Program-made: the position numbers and the translations under genes
Source: Crocodylus rhombifer
Lineage: Eukaryota > Chordata > Crocodylia > Crocodylidae
Assembly: GCA_038503035.1 (NCBI GenBank)
Contig: JAVSML010024569.1
Span: forward strand, 248,001-312,000
Reading direction: 5' to 3'
DNA length: 64,000 nt
Part shown: positions 35,487 to 47,652 of the stretch, one piece after another
Numbering within the stretch: position 1 is the first letter of the stretch
Layout of the letters: the number at the start of each line of letters is the position of its first letter
The notes under the pieces: generated by a model
Told to the model about the DNA's origin: nothing
Database searches by the model: none
What the model saw: only the letters and a program-made list of their open reading frames with translations

Positions 35487-36205
35487 AATTAAAACTGAGT
35501 TCTCACCAAAACGCTTAGACTTAAAAGGTAATGGCACGCGAGAGGACTCTTGCTGTTAAGTAACGTTAAAAAGTTTAATGTTGGAAGCGGAAGTGAGATG
35601 GCTACAGGAACATAGAAATCTAAGATATGCTAGAGGGCCCACAGTCTTTTCAAAGACAGTATAATAATAAAGGCCTTGATTCTGGAAAGGACTCAAGTCT
35701 TTGCTCTATTTCAGGCATGTAGGTGTATCTCTCTTAAGCAAAACATTTTGAGCAGGCAAACAATTCCACTAAGCTAAGGCTTCAGGTGCCTATAATTAAG
35801 GCACTAGTCCTAGAAACACTGATGCGAGTAAACCTGTTCGTTTAAAGTAAAACTTCCTTTTTTGGATTAGAGCTTGAAAGTTTCTTGTTACGTTGTCTTT
35901 CTTTCCGTCTTAGATTATACCTGGTTGCTTTTCCCGCAAGCGTGATACTCGCATCAGTTTTGCCTCTCAGTGACCTGCCACGTCAATTGCTATTTAATAT
36001 CTCATCAAATTAAGGGCTGACTAATATTTGTCTAGTGATATTTCTGTGTTTGTTCCTGTTGAAGTAAGATGATGAGAGAGGGCATATTGCTAGATCTACC
36101 ATATACCTTTCCTATCCCTTTCCCAATGTGTGTGTACTGAAATGACTTCACTGGTGCTTGCAGATTCTACATAGTGCATCTATCCTCGTGCACCCTGCTG
36201 AACTA
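35487..36205. other. Intronic stretch, nothing recognised
   Basis: AT-rich. CTGATGCGAGTA near 35819 and TACTCGCATCAG near 35948 are a 12-bp inverted pair, 116 bp between arms. No gene or repeat family was recognised. Confidence 0.4.
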
Positions 36206-36209
36206 AAAG

Positions 36210-36345
36210 AACATTAGTTCTTGTCACAGATGAGGAACTGAGACTCAGAAGTGGTGACTGGGTCACACACAGTGTATATGGCAGCAGCCACAGGGCACTA
36301 GCCACAGAACTTGCTTTTGCCTTGGGCTAGTGCCCTGACTGCAAG
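36210..36345 (-). repeat. MIR-type core-SINE
   Basis: CACAGATGAGGAACTGAGAC followed by TCAGAAGTGGTGACTGGGTC and ACACACAGTG matches the minus-strand MIR core ('ACAGATGAGGAAACTGAGGC...GGGTCACACAG'). Confidence 0.75.
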
Positions 36346-37114
36346 ATGTATTTCCTCCTACTTATTATATATATGTCTATGGGAGGGATCATACACATTC
36401 TGAAAGGTAATGAAATAGCTTATCATATCTTTTCGTAAAAGCAAATAGCAAAAATAGAGAAGGCGTTGGACGCATTTTAAATCAACCCCTATTTGATTTT
36501 TTTTTCTTTCTTTTTTTTCCCTTTTGCTCCCTCAAGCCAGGTGATCCAGCCACTGCTATGAAATGATACTCATGCTGTACCAGTTCACTATGTTAAGGCA
36601 ACATGGCTGTTGTAAAAGAAGCTTCTGGAAGTGCAGGGGAGAGGGGCCGTCTTTTAGTTTGTTGATATCCCATCAGCATATGCACTTTATATCCTTTAGA
36701 CTATAAAACAAGTAATCTTTTGAAAGCATGTAACAAAAGTGAAAAGGCATATTTAAAATACTGTTGTCTGGCAGTACATTACATTGAAGATCCACTGAAA
36801 TCTTGATAGAGGAATGCATTTTGTTGGGGATAGCTTAGTAGGAGCTGAAAAGTTTGATTTCATGGGAGATGAAATTAGGAAGTAGCATTAGTGTGTTTGT
36901 ACTGGGTGAGCAGTCTCTTAGTAGTCTCACCCTTTGACAGTTCTCAGCTGTTTTCTCACTTTCTTGTCTGTATTATGGATAAGAGTGAATGACATTATAA
37001 AATGTTAACATCCCATGTCTTTTTTTTTTTTTGGCAGTCTTATTTTTTTTTTTTTATCAGTATATGCTTATTCTTTCTCTTGTGGGGGGAGAGTGCATTT
37101 TATACCTTGGGAAC

Positions 37115-37310
37115 TGGAGTAGAGCGAGACAGCTTCCTATTTCCAGTTTTCCCTGGGCTCTAAGTGACCTTGTTCAAATTGCATCCCTTCTGTGCTTCTG
37201 TTGCCTCTTACAAGGACCGTTCCTTACTATGTATTTGAACAGTGCCTTGCTTAGTAGGGACCCCAGTCTCAGTTACGTAGCTTGGGGGTGCCACTACTTT
37301 TATTATTAGT
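37115..37310 (+). repeat. MIR-type core-SINE
   Basis: CTAAGTGACCTTGTTCAAAT, TTCTGTGCTTCTGTTGCCTC and TGAACAGTGCCTTGCTTAGT are in MIR order. It is preceded by T-rich tracts at 37020-37056. Confidence 0.65.
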
Positions 37311-38411
37311 TTATTTTCTCAGAAAACGGGGAATAGGGCATACAAGCAAGTGCATACCCTGTGTGAAAGGTAATGCTGGTGGTTGCCAGGCCACTAATGA
37401 CCAAAACAGCCAGCTGAGCCAAGCCTCCCTGGTGATGCAGGTGCAGCAACCAGAAACTTAAGGGAGCATAGAAACAGGATTAAAAGCCCCAGCTATTTCA
37501 GCAGTAAAAGATTTAACCAAGGGTTGTCTCTATTTTGGACCTGGCCAGTAACTCTGATACCACATAGGGTTTAAATACTTTTGCTTTAGTTATTTATGAT
37601 GACCATGATTTTTTGGAAAATGCCCATCTTTTCCAGAGCTGGACCTTTTTAAAGTAGCATGTGTGTGTAAAATAAAACTCTAGCTTATATTGAAAGAACT
37701 GCAAGTATGTGAAATGTATTTTTTCAAATACTTGATAAAAAGTGTCGTTAGTTAAAAATGAGGACTCTTTCTAAAAGGAATGCTTTTACCTGACTATAGT
37801 TTAAGGAATATACACACAAAGAAATCTATCTTTGAACTGAAGCACTACAGGAAAAAGAACAACCTAGATGGTGGAACAATAAATACAGTAGACTGATTTG
37901 GTAAAGCTTATTTTTTTTTTTATTAATGATAGTGATTTTCAGAGTATGGAATATAGGAAAATCAAATAGCAGAATAAAGTTATTTAGGATTTTCTATTCA
38001 CTGATGATGACTGATCATAAGCGAATGTCTCTGTACTGACTAAAGCATATATTTACATTTCTTTCCCTCTACTGAGGCTCTTGGGAACCGGTGAATCTTC
38101 TGTAAAAATGACTTTGCTTTCACTTGGCTGATCAATCTCTGAAATTTTTCCAGGGTTTGCGTGGTCGGGCACAAAAGCCAGATGGAGTTCTAAGTCAATC
38201 TGTCTCATAGTGAGAAGCATACCGAAGTGTAAAATGGGAATTATTTGAAATAGGAACTGCCAAGTAGGCACATAGTATTTGGGTGATGGAAAGATTTATG
38301 AAGTTATTGCATCCCTCTTTCTGCAAAGACAGGTTATGACTCTATTTCAGGACAAGTATTTGTATTTCTTCCTATTTGAAATTTAAACAGGGTAACGGTT
38401 GTTGTGGGCTT
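37311..38411. other. Intronic stretch, nothing recognised
   Basis: AT-rich; T-run near 37910-37922. No element was recognised. Confidence 0.4.
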
Positions 38412-38535
38412 TAAGAGTGCCTTAAGAGATCTGGGGTCACTCCCTTCCTTTGCCACTGCCCATCTGAGAGTATAGGCAAGACACTTAATCTTCTCATTGC
38501 TTACTCTCACTTGTAAAATGGTGAAATTACTTTAT
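38412..38535 (+). repeat. MIR-type core-SINE
   Basis: TGCCACTG-like TTTGCCACTGCCCATC, TAGGCAAGACACTTAATCTT and CTCACTTGTAAAATGGTGAA follow the MIR 5' part and core ('GGGCAAGTCACTTAA...CTGTAAAATGG'). Confidence 0.7.
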
Positions 38536-39629
38536 TCTGTCCTCTTCTCTCCCTCCATTATTTTGGCCACTTAACTGTTCAGGACATGCAGCAGCTTACG
38601 GTCTTTTACTAGGAGGCCAGGGTGGCGATTTAGATGCACCTTACAGATGTGATTCAGGCATTTGAATGCTTTACCCATTAGACTCCTGTTTTTCCCTTGC
38701 AGTTTCTGCTTCATTTCCATACACCTTTCCAGCACCATACTTAGGCAAGGGTCTTGCAGAGCTTTTGACCCAGATACCTCCCCATTTATTTTGTGCACAG
38801 AACCAGACATGACCAGTGCCTCAATATGCTGGGCCCTGTACACTTAGGTTGACGTCATTCTGAAGAATGTACAGTTTTTTTCTTTTTCTCTTGTATTTAA
38901 TATCAATAAGTGTTTCTTTTTTTGAGTCCCTGCAGTTTGCTTGGAGAATTTGAGGCCCTTCTCGTGTGTATGTGTTGGCTTTCTTTTCTTTGTGGCACAG
39001 GTTGGGGTTGGGAACGAAAAGCGTTTCACAAAACATTCAGTGCAAGAGAGTAGGAAGACTGTTGTGTCCTACTGAGAACTGGGTAGATGGCTCCGCAAGT
39101 GTGGTAAATGTACAAAATCATCCTGGTCCCAGAATGGTGGAATAGTTATGAAAATCTGAGATGTCATCAGAACAAAACCCTGCTGTGTGCACTGCTTAGC
39201 CAAATGGCTTAGCTACCTAGAGTGACAATATCTGTATTGTCAAGAGTTTCATGTGTGCACACCAGAGTGCTGTGTAATAGTGCTTACAAATGGAACATGT
39301 GCAGGCTGCTGTAAAATACATTTCTTTGCTGTAGGGATTTGATCCAGAAAGGTGCTCTGAAATGCTAATGATTGATTGCTGTTGTGCTGCTGGGGTAATG
39401 GTGTATATACAGTGATGCCTGCAGTGCAGTGCTACAGCTTTTCCAACACTGGCTGATGCAGCAGATTGATTCTTCTTTAATGGTAACCACTATAGGTCTT
39501 ATCTGCTAATAGTATCTTCAGTTGTGCCACAGGTGTTATGCTATATAGCACTGTGTTTTTATTTCCACCCAGCTGAGGAGTGTTGCCAAGTTGCTCACTT
39601 GATTTGTCAGCACTGAATTTCAGCTAGGG
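38536..39629. other. Intronic stretch, nothing recognised
   Basis: Moderately AT-rich. No gene or repeat family was recognised. Confidence 0.4.
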
Positions 39630-39856
39630 CAGGGTAGGCAACCCTCAACAGGCTGCTTGTGTGTGGCACATGGAGGCATTTTGCTTGGCACCTGTGACTT
39701 GGGGTGGATGGCAGGGAAGAGACTGGGACTGCACTGCTGCAACAAAGATCAGGCCCCTCCCAGCTCCCCCGTTGTCTGCCTCTGGCACACCAGCATCTTG
39801 AAAGTCAAGGTTGTGGGCATATTTGGCACACTGCCCAAAAATGTTGCCAACCCATG
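39630..39856 (+). mobile_element. hAT MITE, family B, copy 2
   Basis: Left end CAGGGTAGGCAACCC, right end TGTTGCCAACCCATG (imperfect inverted repeats). Flanking 8-mers AGCTAGGG and AGCTAAAG differ by two transitions, a convincing old 8-bp duplication. The body matches 35272-35486 throughout. Non-autonomous. Confidence 0.85.
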
Positions 39857-40289
39857 AGCTAAAGGATTTTCCCCTCTGCTAATGTTGCCTCCATCTATGG
39901 AATGAAGTTATCAGTTGCCTAAAAAACTAGATCTGCTGGCAGTTTTGACATTTCCTTTCCGTACTTCTGTGACAGACAAGAGCTATAAATCACTTCTGCT
40001 GATGCTTTCCTAATTGGCCTGATGTGCTTGATGCAGGAAGATGTGGCTAGCATTCTCTTTATGCATTTTTGCATCAAAGGTGGCAATTGCACTTGTCTAT
40101 TTCATGCAAATTCCATTTGTATATATAGAAGGGATTAATTACTTTCTAATGTTGCAAAGAACTGCACTGCATTTGGAGAAGTAACACTAATTTCAGAGAC
40201 AGCCAAAAGGCTACATATCTCGTTTGTATTGTGGGAATCTGTTCATCTTCTGTAAGTTCCAGAGGTTTTTCTAAGTACAGAACTTGAAA

Positions 40290-40400
40290 ATTGTCAGGTA
40301 GGCAATAGACAAATAAGAAATGACATTTAATCTGGTAGATATGAAATATTTTTTTCTGTTTCCTTTTTTTTTTGTTCATGCATACTAACCACACTGAGCA
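40290..40400. repeat. Unnamed short repeat, copy A
   Basis: TTTAATCTGGTAGATATGAA, a T-rich tract, then GTTCATGCATACTAACCACA. The same sequence recurs at 43950-44062 in the same orientation, with GGTATATATGAA and GTGCATGCATACTAACATCA. No ends recognised. Confidence 0.5.
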
Positions 40401-41854
40401 AGCTTTACATCTGAAAACGAGGAAGTAAAAAAGCTACTTCTGATGCAAGGAAAATTCATCCTTGCATTTGGATCTAAAAAAAATCCTTCCACTGCAATGA
40501 AGCTGGTTAGATGCTCCCGACTTTTCACTCCAATGTCGCATAATTAAGAAAGGTGAAGAGAAGAGGATATAATGAAAAAGAAAATATCCGCCTCTCACTG
40601 TCCTGTTAGATTAATTCTAAGGCATGGGGACTGTTCCTCACAAAGAGATGCTGTTACTATTTATTATGCAAAAATATCTTGCTTCTATTCTGTCCCTTGC
40701 AAAAGCTTTTTTTTAGCCAGTGGATTTCAAAGTGAAGCTTTAAATTGGCAGGTATATTTTATTTGAGGGGAAAAATATATGCTAATCAGGAGTTAAAAGG
40801 CTGGAAAGTTGATCACTTAGAATTTCTCAAAGATTTAGATTGAATAGAAGAAAAGAGAAGAGGGAGTAATAGAACATTATTTATAAAGGGGCAGTTAGAG
40901 GGAAATTGAGCCTGATTTGAGAGTTAGCAGGTAGCAATGTTGCATGTCAACCAGCAGGACGAAGGCATTCCCACACCTGTCCAGAAAATGTGCATGTATT
41001 TTTGTTGTTGAAAACGAATCTTTCCCTTTGGTATAATGAATAATGGGTGCAGTAAGTTTAGGGGGGAAAGGTGTAAATAGAATGAAGGCATTTTTGGGGG
41101 CAGGTTAGAAGGAGATGGGTTAATTGAAAAGTGGGCAGCCACAGAAACTTGGAGCCTTAGAACAACCTGTACAGTTTACAGATATTGTAAGAGTAAAGAC
41201 TTAGTGGTATCTCTCAGTACATCTAACATGCACTAGCAGGAGAAGCTGAAGTACCCAATGCTCTTCCCATGGTGCAGTCTTCTCAGCATATCTTGGCAAA
41301 ACCTAAGGATTAAAAAATTCTTGCACATTCATCATACTTTCCATGTCATGACAAAGATCATTTCTTTATCTTGTCTGAATAAGGTGTAGCCCTAATTGTC
41401 CAGCTACACATATAACACCTTTCTAATGAACATTACATTTAACATTCCAATTACTGCCAGTTAGTTATAGGCTCTTCTTTCTGTAATGTCTGTAGCTTAC
41501 CTACATGACGTTGGAAAGAATCATGGTTTGGCACAAGGTGATAATAAATTTCTAGTGGCCTGACCTTGTAATGCAAGAGTGCGCAAATCCTACCAAAATG
41601 AGCATCAGAAGGTTTTTGAAAGGAAACCTTTGTGGTCACTCTCTGCAGAGTTTGCAGCATGTAAAATGCATTAAAATGAAAGTAATCTTTGAGCTTGAGG
41701 CTGCTTCTGTTGGTACTTTTGAATCTGGGTTTGCTGATCAGAAGGAAAATCAGCGGGACATATTTGAGGGATTTGCTTCTGTTTTGTATTGGATACTATC
41801 AGTAGTTGAATTTGCATGTCATCCATGTATCTCCTAACACCGTTTTAAGTTAGG
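40401..41854. other. Intronic stretch, nothing recognised
   Basis: AT-rich with no recognised elements. Open frames of 64-88 codons on both strands lack domains. Confidence 0.4.
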
Positions 41855-42110
41855 GCTGTGTTACCCCATTTTACAATTGGGAGTACTGAGACACTGAAAG
41901 ACAAAGACCAAGTTTCTCAAGGTCTTTCAGGCTAGGAACCTTAAGAGTATTAGTTATCTAATTCCTTTTGATTTTAATGGGACGGAGGTGCTTTTGAGGT
42001 TTTGGGTATAAATGCCTTGCGTGAGGTCAGGCACAGACTGGAGGACAAAATCAGAATTAATCCCAGGGTTTACAAGCCTCAGACTGTGACCTGAACCAAA
42101 GGAAATAAAA
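41855..42110 (-). repeat. MIR-type core-SINE, interrupted
   Basis: ACCCCATTTTACAATTGGGA, TACTGAGACACTGAAAGACA and AAGACCAAG... then GAGGTCAGGCACAGACTGGA resemble the minus-strand MIR, with extra sequence between the halves. Confidence 0.55.
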
Positions 42111-43949
42111 ACATTGATGTAATAATTTCCATTACAAGCAGAGAATAAACTGGGATACCTTGTTTGTGTGCTGTGTAAATCTTTGTATGGTCTTTGTTAA
42201 AGTAGGTCAGGGCTTTCTGGGATATTTAAATGTTCAACTTGCTTCCACTATCCTGAAGTGTTTTAAATTCTGTTGTTTTCCATGTATCTCTGCCTGAAAA
42301 CCATGTATTTAGCCATATACATAACCACATACACCAAACCATATCTTAGACTGAAACATTAGAGATTTGGTTTAATATTTGGTAACAAGACAGTAATACT
42401 GGACTAGGACAGGACTGTCTTATATTTTTTTCTTTGTCAGGATAATGTTTTTAAGTGACTTAACTCTTTTTTTAACCAGCTCTTTAGATATCAGGACCAT
42501 CCAAGTTTTGGGCAGCTGGGACCCACAGCAGACTCGGGACCACATGCTGCAGGGATGTGTCCCTTTGATTTTCCCCCCACCCCCCACGTTAGGTATGGAG
42601 TTCCATCTTCTGCCTTTTCCCCAGCCACATCAGTGCATAGAGAAGAAAAAGAACGATGGGAGCTAAACTAAAATCTTCAATCCAAGTGCAGCAGTTAATG
42701 TATAATACGTTTGTAAAATACTTTTTAAAGCCATTTCTAGCAGCACTATTGTGACTAATTTTTTCTCGATCATAAATTTGTCACAGCTGGCTACAACTTT
42801 TGGTAATCTACATCAAACAGTGGATGATGAATCTTCCGACATTTATTCAGAATGTTGCTTCAGGAGACCATGTACATGGTTATACAGCCGAGCATCCTGT
42901 TTAATAGAGTCGATTTGTCTTCACCCTGTTCCATTCTTGCTTTTATCACTTGGGAGGAAAAATGGGTTATTGCAGGCAAAAATATGACCAAAATGTTCTT
43001 TGGTGCTCCTTAATTATCTTAAATTATCCAGTGTATTGCAGGGCTATTTCTAACAGAGTAAAGAATACAGTAAGGAGTTGTTTATTTTCTGGGTCAGAAA
43101 TCTGATTGACTTAAAGGCCACTTGAAAATGTCCAAGTAAGCATTTCCAAAGAATCCTGATAGCATAGGAAACTAACATTGATAAAAGTAGCTAACTATTA
43201 CTGCAGCTAAAACAAACATTTTTTTTCAAGTAAGACGAGAACTATTATGTGCTAATGTGTTGCAAAACAGTTCTTTACCACAATAAAAAAGCTACTGTTC
43301 GGCCATGTCAGGGTGATAGAAGTATAAAAACAACTACATTAGAGGAAGGTTAGCCATTTTAAATGACTAATATAAACAAAACACTGTTGGAACTGACTTC
43401 ACGTCCCCTCCTACGGTTTACAAATACACACACAGGAGCTCTGAGTAGCTGAAGTAATTAAGTCTGTGCAAGAAGAATGACATTTAAGTAGGAGATACAA
43501 GGTATTGCCAGGGTAGTACTCCACCAATTTCAGTCATGTTTAAGCAACAGCCTTAGTCCCCTTTTGCCAGCTTGACTTGAACCATAGAAGTTACTTAATT
43601 ATCCTGACTCTAATTAATTATTTCACAAATCTAATTAGATCAGTGGACTGTGGAATTATGCACCCAGTTCAGCCTTTCAAATATAATTTCTCATTTAATT
43701 TGCATAAAATGGGAGCAAAGATCTTCAAATTGCACAGAACTCTAGATAGAAAAAATATGTAAAGTTTAAAATTATATTTGACAATGCCTGTCTTGCAAGG
43801 AAATCTTCTCCTGTTTACTGTGAGAACCATTCAGGGCCAACAAATATAGTATTGGTATTAGCTGAATAACTCTGAACTTCTACAAAAGCAAGTGAACCTG
43901 CACAAAAGCAAGTAAATCAGTAAAAAAAATATTGTGGGTGTTTAAATAT
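42111..43949. other. Intronic stretch, nothing recognised
   Basis: AT-rich. A C-run near 42571-42586 is the only low-complexity tract noted. No gene or repeat family was recognised. Confidence 0.4.
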
Positions 43950-44062
43950 GGGAGAAGAATGATGTTTAATCTGGTATATATGAAATACTTTTTTTCTGTT
44001 GCATCCCTCCCCGCCCCCACCCTTACCCCCTTTTTTGTGCATGCATACTAACATCACACAGT
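43950..44062. repeat. Unnamed short repeat, copy B
   Basis: Second copy of the unit at 40290-40400, with a C-rich insert (44009-44031) replacing part of the T-rich tract. Confidence 0.5.
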
Positions 44063-44335
44063 GAGTTATACAGTTGAATTGGAATTTTTGGACATTTTCA
44101 GGCACAAATCCATAAAAGCCAGGAAAATCTGAATTGAGGTGGTGTCATAACTTGGCAATTGTGACATTATTCAGAAGATTGCTTCTGATACTGTATAGGA
44201 TGTAGTATATGAGCCCCGTGGAATAACTGATATATATTAATCCTTTCACTTTTCTGATGTGAAAAGTCAGTATCAATCTCAGAACTATTTAACTTGGTTT
44301 ATCCAAACTTTTTAAAAGAAATACTCTTTGACTAG

Positions 44336-45262
44336 TGTGGCAGGGTGCTGTTTATGCCTGCTACTTTAAAACCTGGGGCCAAGCAGCCAGCAGGTACTTA
44401 ATTGCGGTGGCCATTTTAGAGCTCTGGCTGCCCATATAAACAGGACATTTTGCTGCTGGCTGGAGGCGCAGCAACATCACCTGGCTGTGAGGCTTCATGG
44501 AATAACCTGGAGGTAAGGGAGCAGCAGTAGGGGATGGTTGGGAGGCTCCTGGTCCTGGGCATGTCCTAAAACTGTATCCTGCCAGGAGCGGGGCTGGGGC
44601 TCTCAGTGGTGCAGGAGCCCCCAGGAAATGCCAGGCCAGTTACCACCCCAGTGAAAAGCAGGTTGGGGCGCCTTAACACCAGCTCCCACAACCAGGTGGG
44701 TTACCCCCTTATAGGGTCTGGAAGGTGGATTCCAGTGAAAGAGTGGGGCCAAAGACTCAGAAACCTGTCTTGAAATCCCCCAACTGATCCGTGCTGGGGC
44801 CAGGACTGAAAGGGTCGAAGGGCCAAGGGACCACCGCGAGGGATGCCTAGAGCTGAGGGGCTGGGGTTCCGACTAGCCTGGAGGTGGGCCAGGGCCAGTG
44901 TAGCCAAAAGTCCCAGGGGGACCGCACCCATAAGGTGGAGCAGCTCAGGGAGCTATGCAGCCTGGAATGAAGGTGGAGTAGGCTGCCTGAGTGGCGGGAT
45001 CCAGGTAGGGTTGAAACAGTAGGATTCTGGGGCCCAGAGTGGGGCCTGTGATGTTGACAACAGAGGATGCTACCTACGAGGCTTGGGCTATGGTGTAGGG
45101 GAGGAATGGAGCCACAGATAGTGCCCCCTGGCATTGGGGTAAGAAATGGGCAGTCTCCCTCTTAATTAACATCAAGGCATGGTGGGAGAGAAGGTAGGTG
45201 ATTGGCCCAGAAGCAGGTGGGTGGGTCACAGGCAAATCGGCTCAGAGAAGGCCCCTGTTACA
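44336..45262 (+). mobile_element. Solo LTR of an endogenous retrovirus-like element, copy B
   Basis: Begins TGTGGCAGGGTGCTG and ends CCCCTGTTACA (TG...CA). The exact 4-mer CTAG flanks both sides (44332-44335, 45263-45266). It is homologous to the inverted copy at 24326-25290 along its length. A TATA-like CATATAAAC lies at 44433-44441 and a donor-like GGAG|GTAAGG at 44509-44517. It is in the same direction as CBLB. No internal viral genes are adjacent. Confidence 0.75.
44435..44440 (+). promoter_or_regulatory. Possible LTR TATA box
   Basis: TATAAA about 100 bp from the LTR start, where retroviral-type LTRs usually carry it. The equivalent place in copy A has decayed to TAAATAAATAG on its sense strand. 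Activity is inference only. Confidence 0.4.
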
Positions 45263-45347
45263 CTAGGTATCTAGCGATGCTCTTAAAATAACTTTCTCAA
45301 GTAAACTATAAACTATGAAACTATAAAATCCTCAGGACTTTAAGGGC

Positions 45348-45425
45348 ACCTGTACATGAGTAGTGAGGCTGCTTTGACAGTCTGTAATTATAGCACATCA
45401 GAGTAGCCTCTTTTTGTATGAATTT
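45348..45425 (+). mobile_element. MITE fragment related to 34025-34262
   Basis: AAGGGCACCTGTACATGAGT, GAGGCTGCTTTGACAGTCTG and TAATTATAGCACATCAGAGT match the left part of the 34025 element in order. Fragment only. Confidence 0.45.
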
Positions 45426-46849
45426 GTAGTACATTTGTCTGGTGACCTGATCTCTGAATCTGAGTCCTACCTAGTATTGGAACAGGAAAATAAATCTCAG
45501 AAAACCATTTGTGCTCCTAAAGGAAGAAAATAAAACAGTTATTTAAAGGTAAATGTCACTTCTGGCTCCAGATATTCACTGAAGATGATCTTGTTAAAAT
45601 ATTTCTAAATATAGACTAATACAGTTTTAGAATGGACACTGAGAAAGCGGCCCTACATGAAAAAACACATCCTACTTTATTCTCATCAAGTATACTTATC
45701 AGATTCACAATCTCTAATTCTTGTCCTTCCTCTTCCTGCTGCATGTTGTATCCTCATCTGTCTGCCAGATCCATTGGGTTGGGGGAAATTGTATAAGCCT
45801 TGTGGCAGCGAGCACTTCCTCCTATGAGTTGTCTAAGTGAATTCAATCAAGGTGGCACAGGCTAGATCACTTGGCTATCTAAAATAGCAAAAGTAACTAA
45901 ATTATGTAGCTTTTTAATTAACTAATTAAGCTGTCTATCGTGCTGTATTTGAGGATGCTGCTGCAGGTTCAGTAAACAAGTGCAAATGGTAAACCAAACC
46001 CTAAGGGGGCACATGAGGCCTTCTGTTTCTTAGCAGAAAGCCCCTTAATGTCCTAACCGATCCTGGAGGATGTCAGTATAATATGGATGGCTCTGCAACA
46101 GGCCTGCTCCCTTTCTTGCCTACTTCCCTGCCCCTCCCTTGCTCAGGATGTATGGTGTTTTGGTATATTAACTCTGTTTAACCCTCTATGTTTGACTTCT
46201 GCATACTATAGATGAATCTGGGTATGGTTTTCCTTTTGATCTCCCTAGTGCAGTTCCTCCTTATTGAACAGGGGAGCCTTTGCTTCGGTGAAGTGACATG
46301 TGGAGAGATAAAATCTACACCTGTGAGGAAGTGGGTGAGTGTAGAGAAGCTGGTACTTTGCAGCTGTTTTGTGGGCACTCTTACTTAGGTTGGGTGGGTT
46401 TTCCTGCTTTTGAATTTGATTAGTGCATTGGGTGTGGACTCTAGCCAAGCCTTCGAATCTCTGCTGGGCTCTTTGCCCATTCAGTGCTGGATTCGGGATT
46501 TAGCTCAATAATGTTAAATGGTACTGATTTGAAATTCAATTTTACAAATGCCGGAGAGATTGCACTTTATAAAATGAATACCTGCAGCTTGAGTAGCACT
46601 TAAAAAGGGAAAAAAAAATACGAGATATAAAATTCACCAGGGATTTCAGAATGGCTCTTTTGAACATGGAATCAGAAGGCATAACGTGACCTAAAACAGT
46701 CAAGTGCAGCTTATCAAAGACTCTGAAGTTTAAAAAAAAAAACCAAACCCAACAAAAAACTGAAACTGTTATTTCGCTAACAAGGTGGGTATTTGTCAGA
46801 TCATTCAGTGATCTGAATAATGTATATTCTGGGAATGTAAAAGTTACAC
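45426..46849. other. Intronic stretch, nothing recognised
   Basis: AT-rich. An A-rich tract with CCAAACCCAAC is at 46733-46755. A 114-codon minus-strand frame at 46886-46542 has no recognisable domain. Confidence 0.4.
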
Positions 46850-47095
46850 CGTGGGTGTCTCTACATTTGCAATTTAATGTGTACAAATAAACTCTGGATC
46901 TTATTGTGCCAGAGTTTATTTACGCAGAACATGTGGAGCCCAGTCAGAGCAACCTGGGCTGGCAGGGGACTAGGGGGGTCAGCCTACTAGCCCAGGGCTG
47001 GTCTGACTGGGCTCCATGTGCTGCCGAGGGGCTGACTGAGACACCAGGGTGCAACACAGGTTTAGGTGGCAGGTGTGGTAGCCACACCTGCCTTG
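46850..47095. mobile_element. Composite MITE with three hairpins
   Basis: Starts near GGGTGTCTCTACATTTGC, close to the GGCACATCTACACATGC ends of the element at 12298. Hairpin 1: AATAAACTCTGG at 46886-46897 with CCAGAGTTTATT at 46909-46920, 12 of 12 pairs. Hairpin 2: 46930-46960 with 46989-47020 (ATGTGGAGCCCAGTCAGA against TCTGACTGGGCTCCATGT). Hairpin 3: GGCAGGTGTGG at 47068-47078 with CCACACCTGCC at 47082-47092, loop TAG. The overall end was not resolved. Confidence 0.6.
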
Positions 47096-47193
47096 ATAGT
47101 AATGCATACCTGTTATCTACAGTCTAACAGTAATTTCTTTTCAAGCTCTTGTATGAGTATACTTATACTACTACAATGAGGTTTTGTGTGATA

Positions 47194-47498
47194 CAGTGTA
47201 ACCTCATAAATCTGGCATGCTCAGGACTGAGCACCTGCTGGAAATGTGAAAATTCTGGATTTTTGAAACTGGAGTGGTGGCTGGTCGGGGGTGTCGGGTA
47301 GCGGTGGCTGGTTCCGCAGCAGCGCACAGAGTAGTGGCATGGGGTTGTGGATGGTGGCGGCAGCCGCCACGTGCAAGCTTCCCGCTCCACTGCTTGGGTA
47401 CTGGCTACCACTACTCCCTGATGAAGTGCACTTTTAAAAAGTGAAGAATTTTTTGATAATTCCAGTTTTTTGGTGTCTGGGTTTATGAGGTTATGCTG
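47194..47498 (+). mobile_element. Tigger-like (pogo/mariner group) MITE
   Basis: Left end CAGTGTAACCTCATAAATCT, then GGCATGCTCAGGACTGAGCACC; right end GGGTTTATGAGGTTATGCTG. The inverted ends and the motif around CTCAGGACTGAGCA recall Tigger-type termini. TA on both sides (47192-47193, 47499-47500) fits the TA target of Tc1/mariner elements. 305 bp, no transposase. Confidence 0.85.
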
Positions 47499-47652
47499 TA
47501 TTGCATGGTCTTTTGGCTTTTAAAGGTGAAAATAAGTTTATACACACATACTGGAATCTCCCCACTGTTAATGTTGTTGCAGTACTACTAAATTCTGCTA
47601 ATCTTTCCCAAAGAACAGTATCACTGTGTATTCTTCTCTTCCAGTTAGTGCT

